Assembly: GCF_027943255.1 (NCBI RefSeq)
Contig: NC_072896.1
Span: 122,915,879 to 122,979,878 of the forward strand
DNA from: Anastrepha obliqua
Lineage: Eukaryota; Arthropoda; Insecta; Diptera; Tephritidae
DNA length: 64,000 bases
Reading direction: 5' to 3'
This document shows, piece by piece, positions 21,193-32,205 of the stretch (its first letter is position 1; every line of letters starts with the position of its first letter). The position numbers and the translations under genes are program-made. The notes beneath the pieces are model-generated. The model did not search any database and was not told the DNA's origin. It saw nothing but the letters and a program-made list of their open reading frames with translations.

Positions 21193-21799
21193 ATACAAAA
21201 AAAAAGATTAATAAATTTTGTGTCTTAGTATTGGGTAACAATAAAAAAAATTTGAAGAGGTTCTCAAATCGACGGAACAAGTTTCAAAATGAATTATTTA
21301 AAACTAAAAATACAAAGAACTTTCATTCAGAATTCCAAGAAATGTTTGATCACGTCAATTGGGCTGTACAGTGAACACACCTCCGATATATTATACAAAT
21401 GCACGCATATGCAAATTACAAACCACTTAGCAAAGCTGTAATTAAAACAACAAACATACACACACACGTGCACACTTTACTACTCTTAAAAAACCGCAAC
21501 ATATCAAGAGACACGAATTCGCAGTTCAGGCGCAGTCTTTCAGCGAAGAAAGAAGAAGAGCTTTTAAGTATCTCATTTACTCATCGGTAGCTTTTCTCAT
21601 CGCTCACAATTGCTTTCATTCGCTTTTAGTTTAATCGACTGTCAACGCCATACTTCAGTTTAATTTCAGCACGCAGCTCGATCGTTTGCTTTAGTTTACG
21701 CAAAGTTTAATTAAAATACACACACACACACGAGTTTTACTCTGTTTATACAAGTCCAAACATACATACAAGTGCATACACACGACGCACATTGAGACC
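21193..21799. other. Region upstream of the third Kazal gene
   Basis: It holds an initiator-like TTCAGTTTAA near 21655 but no TATA box at the right distance, then an (AC)n tract (21716-21731). Short frames here are chance. Confidence 0.4.
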
Positions 21800-22018
21800 A
21801 TGAAATCCTTTTCGCTGTTCGCCGTTCTATTGATGCTCTTTGCTGTATTCGCCACCCAGGCGCAGGCATCGTTTTGTCCTTGTGATCTCACGCAGAAAGG
21901 ACAAATATGCGGCTCAAATGGCATCACCTACAAAAATCGCTGTGAGTTCGAGTGTACCCAAAAAGACTACAAGAGATTGGGTCGGACGTTGAACATCGCC
22001 AAGACGGGTGCTTGCTAG
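21800..22018 (+). CDS. Small secreted Kazal-type serine protease inhibitor (predicted P1 Leu)
   Basis: Single-exon gene for 72 residues. Residues 1-24 are a signal peptide (core FAVLLMLFAVFA, cut near AQAS). One Kazal domain follows: FCPCDLTQKGQICGSNGITY, then KNRC, C-x3-C and a final Cys as the last residue. The spacing is C-x1-C-x8-C-x10-C-x3-C, one residue longer between Cys 2 and Cys 3 than in the other two genes. The residue two after Cys 2 is Leu, pointing to elastase- or chymotrypsin-like targets (inference). The region after Cys 5 (KRLGRTLNIAKTGAC) closely resembles the minus-strand gene at 3.5 kb (RRGRSLNLLRSGPC), so those two may be the closest pair. The protein is extracellular. 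The start is the only ATG preceding the signal sequence. Confidence 0.93.
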   Translation: MKSFSLFAVLLMLFAVFATQAQASFCPCDLTQKGQICGSNGITYKNRCEFECTQKDYKRLGRTLNIAKTGAC

Positions 22019-22755
22019 GTGTCTCAGAATTGGAATTGGAATTGGAATTGATGGGAAGAAGTGGTGTAAAGGCATGGATTGGTGGGTGTGTCACAGGTGA
22101 ATCAGAAATGTAGTTGCGGTTAAGTGAGCGACTGCCAACTGATGATAACCACAGTGGAAGTTGGGTTTAATGTAGAACGGAAGGAAAACTACAGGAAGCT
22201 TTGGTGTTTTAACAGGAAATTGAATGAAGGAACAAATATGGCATATACAAACACGCGCACACACAAACATACTTTTTGCTCGTTTATTAAAGACAAAACA
22301 AATTAGCCTGTAGTAGTGGCAATTTTGTGTTGCCCATAAATATTGTTGGAAATATTAATATATTGAGATTTAAAGCACTTTTTGAGTTTGTAACATCGAT
22401 TAAAAATGGATTAGTAGCATTAAATAACATACCTACACATATTCGATTAAATGCATTAAGCTAAATTTGTGGTGTTTTATTCTCACAGAAAGTGAGTATG
22501 GAACTGTAAGTATAGTTTTTGTTTTTTTTTAACTGTTATACATATGTATGTATGTGGATACTGATGCTTGTGAGGCTCAGTGGGAAGTGAGGAAAGGAAA
22601 GAGTTGACGCTATCAAAGTTATTAAAATTATGTCAGCTGCAATTGAATGCGATTCATAGTTTTGCTTTAAATTTTTTACTCTCAATTAAAATTAATTTGC
22701 GAAATTTTTGAGACGCTTTTTTGTATGAATAAAATTGTGCTTTTATTAATAGGAC
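22019..22755. other. 3' flank of the third Kazal gene, no gene
   Basis: It begins with a short (GGAATT)n run at 22030-22050. Otherwise nothing is recognised. Confidence 0.4.
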
Positions 22756-24025
22756 TATGAATAAGTTCGTGCGGTTTTTTTCGAAATTTGAAACTTTATT
22801 GACGTAAAATGGTTACAAATTTAATATTCAAAGTATTGTCCATCGCTTACTACTACTTTTTCCCATCTTTCTGGCAATTCACGGATTCCCTTTGTGAAAA
22901 ATTCGGTCGGTTTTGCCGCAATCCACGAATCGATCCATTTTTTGACTTCATCGTAATTACGGAAGTGCTGGTCAGCCAGGCCATGTTGCATCGATCGGAA
23001 GAGATAGTAATCGGATGGCGCAAGGTCTGGACTATACGGCGGGTGGGGTAGGACATCCCATTTGAGCGTTTCTAAGTATGTTTTGACCACTTGTGCAACA
23101 TGTGGCCGAGCATTGTCATGTTGCAAAATAACTTTGTCGTGTCTATCGGCGTATTGCGGCCGTTTTTCTCGCAGTGCTCGGCTCAAACGCATCAATTGTC
23201 GTCGGTAGACATCCCCCGTAATCGTTTCATTCGGTTTCAGTAGCTCATAATACACAACACCCAGCTGGTCCCACTAGATACACAGCATAACCTTCAGGCC
23301 ATGAATATTCTGCGCCGACGTCGATGTTGAAGCATGGCCAGGGTATCCATACGTTGCCCGACGTTTTGGATTGTCGTAATGGACCCACTTTTCATCGCCA
23401 GTCACAATTCGATGCAAAAAACCCTTTCTTTTGTGCCGTTGAAGCAGTTGTTCGCATGCCATAAAACGGCGTTCAACGTCTCTTGGCTTCAATTCATACG
23501 GCACCCAATGGCCTACCTTTCGGATCATTCCCATGGCTTTTAAACGTTTGGAAATGGTTGATTGATCAACTCCCAAAGTTTTTGCAACCTCTTCTTGCGT
23601 TTGAGCCGGATCTTGATCGAGCAATTCCTCCAATTCGGTATCCATGAACTTTGGCGGCGCACCCTCGCGTTCTTCGTCTTCCAAGCCAAAATCACCACTT
23701 TTAAAGCGTGCAAACCACTTCTGGCACGTTCGCTCAGCTAGAGCATGCTCACCATAAACTTCCACCAAGATACGATGACTTTCGGCTGCTTTTTTCTTCA
23801 TATTAAAATAATGAAGAAGAATTCCCCGCAAAAACACATTATTTGGCACGAAATTCGACATTTTCAAGTGTGGTAAAAATATTGTTGTTTACGCTTCAAA
23901 TAAAAAACTTATACTGACGTTTGTGCCTTACGACAGTAGCTCTCCAATGAATGTTTGGAAATGTGGATCGATGGAATAATAATCAAGTTACGCCATCTGT
24001 TGTAAAACCGCACGAACTTATTCAT
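22756..24025 (-). mobile_element. Near-intact mariner (DD34D, mauritiana/mellifera-like)
   Basis: Inverted ends share ATGAATAAGTTCGTGCGGTT (left at 22757; right, opposite strand, ending 24025), about 1.27 kb apart, the normal length of a mariner. The exact first bases are uncertain because the outermost positions differ. It contains one transposase gene on the minus strand broken by a single stop codon. Confidence 0.9.
22821..23867 (-). pseudogene. mariner transposase with a single nonsense codon
   Basis: Two collinear parts in one frame: 23867-23274 (N-terminal, 197 codons) and 23273-22821, parted only by TAG at 23274-23276. The break falls in VMLCI-stop-WDQLG, where relatives have two Trp, so TGG to TAG is the likely change. 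Helix-turn-helix motifs lie in the first 110 residues (KTLGVDQSTISKRL). Catalytic Asp residues are in HRIVTGDEKWVHY, VILQHDNARPH and APSDYYLF, with 34 residues between the last two. The C-terminal LPERWEKVV is complete. About 348 residues overall, the usual size. All other catalytic residues are retained, so inactivation looks recent. Confidence 0.9.
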
Positions 24026-24583
24026 TCTCACATAATAATGCTCATAATTTAAATTTACCTATTTGGAAAACGGTAAAAACTCATATTTTGTGCTTAGAGA
24101 AATCACATAATTTATTCAGAAATTGGTTCGAATATTTTATTTATAAATAATGAATTGTCAGCAAATACTCAACAAAGGATGTACGCGCCAATGATATTAT
24201 ATTACATATATGGAAATATTTTTCATTAATTTTGATTAATTTAAAATTCTTCGAAAAATAAATTTTCGGAGAAATACTTTTCAAAGCTGTGTAAGTGCAT
24301 TTTCCTTTGTTTCATTTGGTATACCATACAATTTTATAGTTTTTGGCGTCATGAATATTTCAGTAAATAGTAAATCTACACAATGAGAATATGAAAGGTA
24401 CGCTCGCTCATGCTGAACATTTTTGGTATAAGTTCAAATTTTTAGAATTAAGGATAAAAAACCAATTTTTTTTATCAAAAATTTAAGGATTGATGATGGA
24501 GACAGTGTTTCATTTTTATTTTATTTTATTACATTGAGTATTGAAGATAAAAAACGGAATTTATTTTTTTTTTCTTTTTATAT
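24026..24583. other. AT-rich intergenic stretch
   Basis: No gene or repeat is recognised with confidence. Confidence 0.4.
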
Positions 24584-24844
24584 GCATATATAATTGGCGC
24601 TGGGTGTTATTTCACAAAGTGGAGGGGCCTACAGTTTTGAGCCGACTCCGAACGGCAGATATTTTTTATGTCGAGCTTTTTCATGGCAAATCCACTCGGG
24701 GGCTTGCCGTTGCCTGTCAAGGGGCGACCGCTATTAGAAAAATGTTTTTCTTCATTTTGGTGTTTCACCGAGATTCGAACCGACGTTCTCTCTGTGAATT
24801 GCGAATGGTAGTCACGCACCAACCATTCAGCTACGGCGGGCGCC
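24584..24844 (-). mobile_element. tRNA-derived SINE, copy 2 (best preserved)
   Basis: The minus strand begins GGCGCCCGCCGTAGCTGAAT and shows a box A (TAGCTGAATGGTTGG) and box B (GGTTCGAATCT) with tRNA-like spacing, followed by the shared body and a tail ending CGCCAATTATAT. It lacks the structure of a functional tRNA beyond the promoter. The same body is seen at 4301-4588, 44424-44505 and 63527-63680. Confidence 0.88.
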
Positions 24845-25358
24845 TTTTTATTAAAAGCTAAAAATTTATGGATTGAGGGCTAAAACAGTATTTAATTTTA
24901 TTTTTTTTTTATTTTATTAAATTGAGGATTGAAGATAAAAAACAGTATTTAATTTTTTTATTTTATTGAAAACTAAAAATTTGAAAATTGAAGGTACAAA
25001 ACAATATTAAAATATTAGAAGAAAACAAAGAAACAATATTTTATTTAATATTTTTATAATTTTTGTCTTACAGCAAAAACGGTTTTGGGTTGGCTTTCCA
25101 TTTCTACCACGATAAAGTTGTTTATAATGCCTAAGTGCGTGGACCGAATTTAAAAATTATAACACGCAAATTTATTAACTATATAAGCCTTTTGATTTTA
25201 GTACTTTTAATAAATTACAATTGAGAATTAATAGCAATATTTAACGTTAAAAATACTTCTTTTTTGCATAAGCTTGAAAAAATGCCCTGTTACAGACACT
25301 TATTTCACTTAAATACAAACACAGAAAAGTAAGAATATTCGCTTACAAACACTCTTTA
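24845..25358. other. Intergenic stretch with imperfect AT repeats
   Basis: 24890-25010 contains reiterated ATTGAGGATTGAAGATAAAA-like phrases also seen near 24533. No gene. Confidence 0.4.
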
Positions 25359-26111
25359 TTAAGAGGGGAGTCTGCTTTAGAGGCTTAAAAAAATCGAATT
25401 TTTTTTTGCATAAATGTTTTCCCAAACTATTCAAGTATGTGTCCTCAAAATTTTAGAAGCAAATTCACAATATTTTCAGAATTACAGAAGAAATTGTGAG
25501 CAAGCGTCGAGCAGGTATACGAGCGGCCGGATCGCTCAAAGTGCGATTTCTCGGTTTTTTATTTTTACGATTTTTCCTAATTGGCGGGAAAGATAGGGAA
25601 AAAGTTAAACGTCCTATCGAAAGGAGATTACATTGATTGTACTAGAAATTAAATTCTCTTCTAGTTGAACCTAAAAAACCTTAAGAAAGTTATGATTAAC
25701 TCACTTTTCAAACAATCTAAAGTGAATTTGTTTTTTCCAAAAGATTGATTTTTTTTTAATTAGCGAAAAATTATTGAATTTCCCACTTTTTTGTTTAATT
25801 TTCTTGGTTTAACTAGAAACTATACTATACTAAAATAAAAATTTTGTTGGGTTTTTGGTTTCAGATGAAAATTGCGACCTGTATCTTTCCCGCCGCACGA
25901 CACATGCACACTCGAGGCGCCTCGGCAAAATGCTTGTACCAGGCATAACATGACATATAATATATTTTAATGAAAAAATTTGAGAATACTGCTGAAATAT
26001 ATAACAATAAAACCTGAAAGTTTCGTTTCAATCGAATATTTCTTTCCTTCCCAAAAACAAAACACGAAAAAATCGATTATTTGAAGCCTCTAAAGCAGGC
26101 TCCCCCCTTAA
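25359..26111. mobile_element. TTAA-flanked inverted-repeat element, family E
   Basis: The ends are TTAAGAGGGGAGTCTGCTTT and, on the opposite strand, TTAAGGGGGGAGCCTGCTTT. The match extends through AGAGGCTT for about 28 bp. It is 753 bp and non-coding. The tip (TTAA plus a G run) recalls family A, so the two may share a transposase. Confidence 0.85.
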
Positions 26112-27459
26112 ATGAAGATTCGATTCAAAGCTATTTTGACTTAATAATACTCCAAATTCTATTAAAATTCTATTATTACAAATGTGCTTCTAAACGTTTG
26201 TAATACCGTGCAGAATAAATGTGAGGAGCGAACTGTCAAACGAACGATGAGAGAGAGAGGAACAAAGCGAAATAAGAAAAATCCAGTCAACCAAAAGGGA
26301 ACAATTCTTTTGTTATTATTTTTATTATTTATAGGGGCGCTTTTTTGCTTTCAAATATACATGTATATTACAAAAAAAAACTAATTTTACAAATACTGAA
26401 AATTTGGAAAAAAATCGTGCGATTTTTAGTCCAACTTTTCGCTTGGGGGGCTTTTTTGTTTTCAAATATACATAGTAGGTACATGTTACAAAAAAAAAAA
26501 AAATGTTATAAATAGTGAAATAGTGCAAAATCGGAAAATTCTTAGCCAAAGTTTACGCCAGGGGCACTTATAAATTTTACGATAAAACAACATTCTTATA
26601 AGTGCTATGAATTAAAAATAAAACTTAAATTAAATGCTTGCTGGGTTGACGACTGCTCTATACTTTTCTCTTCAACTGTATTTCAGTACAAACTGCGAAT
26701 GCGGTCGTAAAAACCAAATTTTTAAACTTCTCCTGGGACTTCTATAGAGACTCTAGGAGGTTGGGACTTTCACAGTTATAATGGTGTGACCTTGTTCTTT
26801 CTAATGGGCGTAGTAGGTGGTGCCACGTTCTCTCCCCCTCCGCTCCTTATTCAAATATATCGTGGTAGTAATCAAAAGTTTAGCCACGGTTTTTTATAAT
26901 TTTATTAAAGAGATTGTATTTGATCATTTTTACCGTATAACGCAAAGCTCAGTGTGGGGAACAAATTAACGAGAATTTCGAAGCACTTCGAACTATTTTT
27001 TCTATTAGAATCATTGTTCTTTTATTAAAACTCTTTGGGCTAGCAAATAGCTTACCTAAATTTTTTCTAAATATTATAATTAAAACATTCGAAATTTCGT
27101 TGAAATTTTTTCGAATACTTACTTGTATAAATATTGTGCAACATTTGAAACTTCGACGCATGTGGTATTTGTTGTAGAATGGGCTAAGTGTCTATATAAT
27201 AATTAAAATTTTTGTTTTTCAATAATCAAAAAAAAAAAATAATAATAATAACGCAAGAAAAGTAATCAAAACTGGCCAAAATATTGTGTTACTATAGTTT
27301 TTACGCGAACTGTATATAAAACATTTTTTTCTGCTGAGGCAAAGTTGTCACTTTTTCTAAATTGTTCGTACACCCAGCTTTTTTCTTTACGCGGTAGATA
27401 CGTTCCTTAGAAAAGCATGAAAAAAATTGTTTAAAAAATACTTACTTTTATAAAGGGTG
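26112..27459. other. Intergenic stretch with a tandem duplication
   Basis: No gene. It contains the duplication at 26332-26575 and a short (AAT)n run near 27232-27250. Confidence 0.45.
26332..26575. repeat. Tandem duplication, unit about 120 bp
   Basis: Both units read GGGGCGCTTTTTTGC or GGGGGGCTTTTTTGT, then TTTCAAATATACAT, an A run, AAATA(C/G)TGAAA and TTTTAG(T/C)CCAA-like ends. Divergence is moderate. Confidence 0.75.
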
Positions 27460-27950
27460 TTCCAATAACAGGTGTTACAGGTGAATGGATTGCACTATCG
27501 AGAGATGATTAACGATTTTTTCTGGCCGGAATTGGATCGTTTGATCTGGACAACGTTTATTTTCAACAAGACGGCGCTACGTGCCCCACAAGCAACGAAA
27601 CGATCGGGGCAACGATCTTTTACGGGAAAAATTTCCGGACCGAGTTATCTCTCGAACACCGTCATCACAATTGGCCACCAAGATCTTGTGATTTAACACC
27701 TTGTGATTTTTTTCTTGGGGGCCACGTGAAAGAGAAGATCTACGCCAACAGCCCAGGATCGATTCAAGACCTCAAAGATTGAATTTGTGTGGCTATCGAT
27801 GGCATTGGACAGCAACTTTGCAATTCGGTTATGGAAAATTTCATAAAAGGAATATTGTCCTGTAAGCGTGGTCGTGGTGGTCGTTTGCTGGATGTTATTT
27901 TCCACTATTAACGGCATACCTTCCTCTTTATAATGAAATAAACATCCTAT
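27460..27950 (+). pseudogene. DD41D transposase fragment (third subtype)
   Basis: It opens with a terminal-repeat-like AAAGGGTGTTCCAATAACAG, then jumps into coding: VNGLHYREMINDFFWPEL, FQQDGATC, and NWPPRSCDLTPCDFFLGG with the usual 41-residue Asp spacing once a frameshift is allowed. An in-frame TGA follows at 27779-27781, then the C-terminal SCKRGRGGRLLDVIFHY. The N-terminal half is missing. The LTPCDFF form differs from the LDYFLWG and LDFFL forms of the other copies, so this is a separate lineage. Confidence 0.8.
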
Positions 27951-28143
27951 CATTTATATTAAAAAATATCATTTTCCTTTAAATATCAAAATAGCACATT
28001 TTATGTATTAAAAAGCTCTATACATATAAAATTTGTTGATGTGCTTACATTTTATTTTCATCCACTTTTATTGACTGAAAAAATATGGTTTTCTCAGTAA
28101 TTTCTCGAGGTCAGACCTAATTAAAATAAAGTTAGTATGTATA

Positions 28144-29424
28144 CTACTGTGGGCAAAAAGTAAGGTGAATTTGGTTGTAAAATGAAAAATCTTTATTTAT
28201 TCTTGTAAATAAATTTCATCCCCTTCAAAATAATCTCCTCTCGATGAAATACACTTATGCCAACGAAACATGCCAAATAGTCCATTTCCGGTATAGCCGT
28301 CAGCACCTTCTTCGATTCAGCTTTTATCTCCTCAATCGACTAGAAACGCGTTCCCCGGAGTCGTTTCTTGAGTTTTGGGAATAGCCAGAAGTCACACGGA
28401 GCCAAATCAGGCGAATACGGTGATTGCGGAACGATATGCGTGGAATTTTTGGCGAAATGGTCACGAAGAACGAGTGCAGTGTGAGACGGTGCATTATCGT
28501 GATGCAAAAACCAAGAGTTGTTGGCCCATAATTCTGGTCTTTTTAGACGAATTGCTTCACGTAAATGACGCATAACGTTCAAATAATATTCCTTATTAAC
28601 AGTTTGGCCAGGTGGAAGGAATTCATAGTGCACCACACCACGAAAATCGGAAAAAACTGTCATCATGACCTTTATTTTTGAACGACTTTGACGTGCTCTT
28701 TTCGGTCTGGCCTCGCCTTTAGCACGATATTCGCTTGATTGGTCGGTTGTTTCAGGGTCATAAGCATAAATCCAAGTCTCATCTCCCGTAATGATGCATT
28801 TGAGCTTGTCCTGATAGTCTGAAAGCATTGTTTCACACACATCAACGCGACGACTTTTTTCCAAGAAATTGAGAGTTTTCGGTACCAAACGAGATTTGAC
28901 TTTTCGTAGGCCCAAATGGTCTTTCAAAATGGTTTTCACGGATTCTTCTGATATTCCGATCATATCAGTAGGGTCTTTAACAGTCAACCGATGATTTTTG
29001 AGCACTAACTCCTTCACTTTATTGACGTGTTGGCCATCTGTTGACGTCGATGGTCGTCCGGAGCGCTCCAAGTCATCAACACGTTCTCGACCCTCTTTGA
29101 AGTCTTTGTACCACTTATAAACATTTTTCTGCGACATGGTCGAATCACCAAATGCCTTCTGCAACATGCTAAACGTTTCCGCAGCCGAAATTTCATTCCG
29201 CAAACAAAATTTGATGGCACTTCTCTGCTCAAGCAAATCAGACATTGTAAAATGCACTCTTGGTCGTTTGGTAAACACAAGCGTAAATATATTACTAATA
29301 ATGGCATTCACATGAAAGTTGGCCCAGATGTTGTGCTGCCAACTCATGAAAAAAATAACTAGAACGAAATTTCAATCCCGCGAAGTTTGACAAATAAATT
29401 AACCTTACTTTTTGTCCACAGTAG
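28144..29424 (-). mobile_element. Full-length mariner (DD34D), 1281 bp
   Basis: The ends are CTACTGTGGGCAAAAAGTAA and, opposite strand, CTACTGTGGACAAAAAGTAA. They are flanked by TA (28142-28143 and 29425-29426). The length and TA duplication are exactly those of a complete mariner. The transposase on the minus strand is damaged only near its end. Confidence 0.93.
28340..29245 (-). pseudogene. mariner transposase, nearly complete, broken C-terminus
   Basis: From MSDLLEQRSAIKFCLRN (29245; the upstream in-frame ATG at 29347 lies close to the terminal repeat and is unlikely) the frame is open for about 300 codons. It contains a DNA-binding region (KNVYKWYKDFKEGRERV) and catalytic Asp residues in CIITGDETWIY, WFLHHDNAPSH and APCDFWLFPKL, with 34 residues between the last two. 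It meets TAG at 28340-28342 just after RLRGTRF. Beyond it SIEEIKAESKKVLTAIPEMDY continues in frame. A short loss then shifts the frame to WHKCISSRGDYFEGDEI. Catalytic residues survive, but the C-terminal tail would be lost. It is related to the 8.8-kb element. Confidence 0.88.
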
Positions 29425-32205
29425 TATTTACTTATAAACGTCTCTGTTTTTCATTTTATTGACAATACAAATTAAGACATTACAAACTTCTTTTATTTTT
29501 CATTTTACTACTCTCGACTTTAAAGCGAGACCTTATCGGCTTATGGTAAGAGGTTTTCAAGTGAAACAAACGTTTCCGGGAGTAAAACTTATTATTTGGT
29601 TCAACGGCGTAGCCAGCTAATATGAAAGGGGCAGCCAAATGTTTCTGAATGTTCCAATTTATTTATTATGATAATTTGTTTTATATAAATTTATTTATTA
29701 TATAATATAAAAAAAGGATTTTAATTCCGCCTCATATTTTTTAACAAACTTTCTGTGGCCATTGTGGCCATTCAGCATACATAAAACCTTGAAAGAAAAA
29801 ATAAATTTGCAATAGTTGGTTGCTTCCTCGTAATACTTCTCAAGCAAGTCTTAGGTGTTCTTAGAATGCCGAAATAATGGTTCGCTGTAGATGTAGTGCA
29901 AGGCTAAATCTAAAAAGTTTGCCTAATTTTTGGGTGAAATCTCATTTTTTAGTAGGTAGAAACCAGATTTATAAAAAAAAAATCGCCATCGCAAACTTTT
30001 ATATTATTTTCTTTTTTATAGGTGTCACCCTGCTACCAACTATAATAGTTTTTGTTGGAAAATAGAAATTCGATACTACAAAACAATGCCCTCAGTTATG
30101 GGAAACATTGATGCAGTAAGCAAATGTAAAATTTAATGCATTGCATAACTGTAAACACGAAGGTCACTATTTGTATTATGAAACTTGGCAGTCCTAAATC
30201 GTCCCCTTAGTATAACAATAGCCTATGTGCTCATAGGCTATTATTTTTTTATTGAATTTTTGGATTCTCCATCGCCGATTTTATATGTGGTCAAAATTTT
30301 GTCAAATTCTAGTTCCACAAAGTGGGTCAAAACGTCAGTCAAAAAATAATAAATATTTACAAACATAACGAGATTTGAGTGAGAGCTACTTTCGACAAAA
30401 AGTTTGAAATTCATTTTCTCAAAACATCAAAAAATTTATTTTATGATGAATTTTCACCCTGGGTTTTTTGCGCATTATCTTTTAAAGAAGTCTTCGAAAA
30501 TCTTCGCGCATTTACGTGATCACTCTTTGTTTGCGTCTTTCATTGTTTTTAATGTTTAAGTGGAAATTTTCTCTGTTCATTCGTTGGCTGAGCGCGAGCC
30601 CAAAGTACACTTGAATAAAAATACGAAAATGTGAATACGATGCAAATGAAATGTAAAAACCCTAGATTTCGCTGACCGCGTGTGCATGCCCACCCCGTTG
30701 AATTCTCGACACTCGACATCACCAAGAATGAAAAGTCATGGTGCAAATTGGCTCTTCGTCTATAGCTCGTCATTTTGGATTACTAAGATGCGAAAGCAGC
30801 GATAAATACACTTACATTTTGAATGATGAAACTCCATGCTCCACCATTGCGAAAAGCAGCTGGAATCTTTTGCTGTATTTAAGGGCTACATTTTTTCTCT
30901 CGAAAACGCATTTCATGGAGGTCTTCCCATATAAACTTTTGGGCAAGAAAATATTTATTCAATGCATAAACCTATAATGAAAGATCGGTCAGTGAAACAC
31001 AGGTACGGTAAAATTGAGAAAACCTCTGGGATTAGTTACGCCAGTAGAAATAAAATATAGCATCATGATTTAAAAAGGTCCAGGTGCTTGGCTGGCTTTT
31101 CCCACAGAAAGTTGCTAAAATTTTTCCTCAATAGTCAATTATAAGAGCGTATCAGCTGACGAGTGGTGGAACCATGTTCTTTAGAGTGGATCAATTTTTC
31201 GACATCGTTCCTTGCATTTTTGGATTCTAATAAAATTATAAAACACAATCCGGTAAAATCAATTTAGACCGCCCCGAATTTTATAAATAGCTATCTTTAC
31301 TGCTTTACTGCTTTTTCGATTACTCGCTCTACAATATGTGCAGTCACCCTCGTTTATGCATGCGGTGTGGCTGACAGCCACATGATTTCGTTTTTCACCT
31401 TCTAATTGAACCGTCAATGGTGTTTGTTTGTTTTTAGTAGTGCGCCTTTTGAGCTCATTGTTGATTTTTAATAAGGCGTGCCATTTGTACTGTATGGCTA
31501 AGTTTGTACTCGCTTTACGCTTTGTAACAAGTCATTGCGCATTATTTTACTGTATTTATATGTTAATATGTACGATTTAAGTGGCTGAGGTCAAATAGAG
31601 CTTAAAAAATAAGCAAATCAAAATATTCATTGTAAGAGTAAGTGGCTTTTGTCTTTATTGTAGAAATACGCTAATTAAAGGCGCCAGTGAATTTTCTGGA
31701 AGCGCACGGCTTTTACCAGGCATTGGAACTTTAGTGTAGGTAAATATTTTTCATTTCTATTAGTCACTTGTTTTCTGTGCGTTTTTCTTTTTATATTTTG
31801 TTCTTGTCTCTTGTTATCAGCTGTGAGTCTTATCTGTGGCTGCTGGTATAAGTTTGAGATGCGATGTGTCAGCGGTACCGGTGTATCAGTCAACAGAGAG
31901 AATATGAAAAAATAAGCTTAATTGTTATTGTACTATTTTACAGCTTAAATTCGAAATTATTACTCACCGTTTGAAAACGCATAGTAGGAAAGTGATTTCA
32001 TCTCATTTCTTACTGAGGCTATGAATACGTGCCCAGACATGAGAAAATTGTTTGGGCAATACAAAAAGAAAACTGTTATATTGCATTTATTTATGAAAGT
32101 TATGATTGGTATCATTAATTACTGCAATTTCCTACTAACTTTGAGTACAAAAGGTACAAATTAGGACGATTAGCAAGAAAATCGAGAAAGCTTTGAGATC
32201 TACTA
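29425..32205. other. Long gap without a recognised gene
   Basis: No coding frame with a domain. A perfect hairpin lies at 30217-30242. Short frames at 29877, 30549, 30738 and 31675 are treated as chance. Confidence 0.4.
30217..30242. repeat. Perfect 11-bp stem, 4-base loop inverted repeat
   Basis: AATAGCCTATG, loop TGCT, then CATAGGCTATT, followed by ATTTTTTT. Function unknown; it could be an internal part of a decayed transposon. Confidence 0.7.

Noticed and set aside
23334..23543. Plus-strand frame
   Set aside because: Antisense shadow of the mariner transposase at 22.8-23.9 kb.
24770..24844. tRNA gene
   Set aside because: Boxes A and B are present, but the anticodon arm and acceptor pairing are not. 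It is the head of a SINE.
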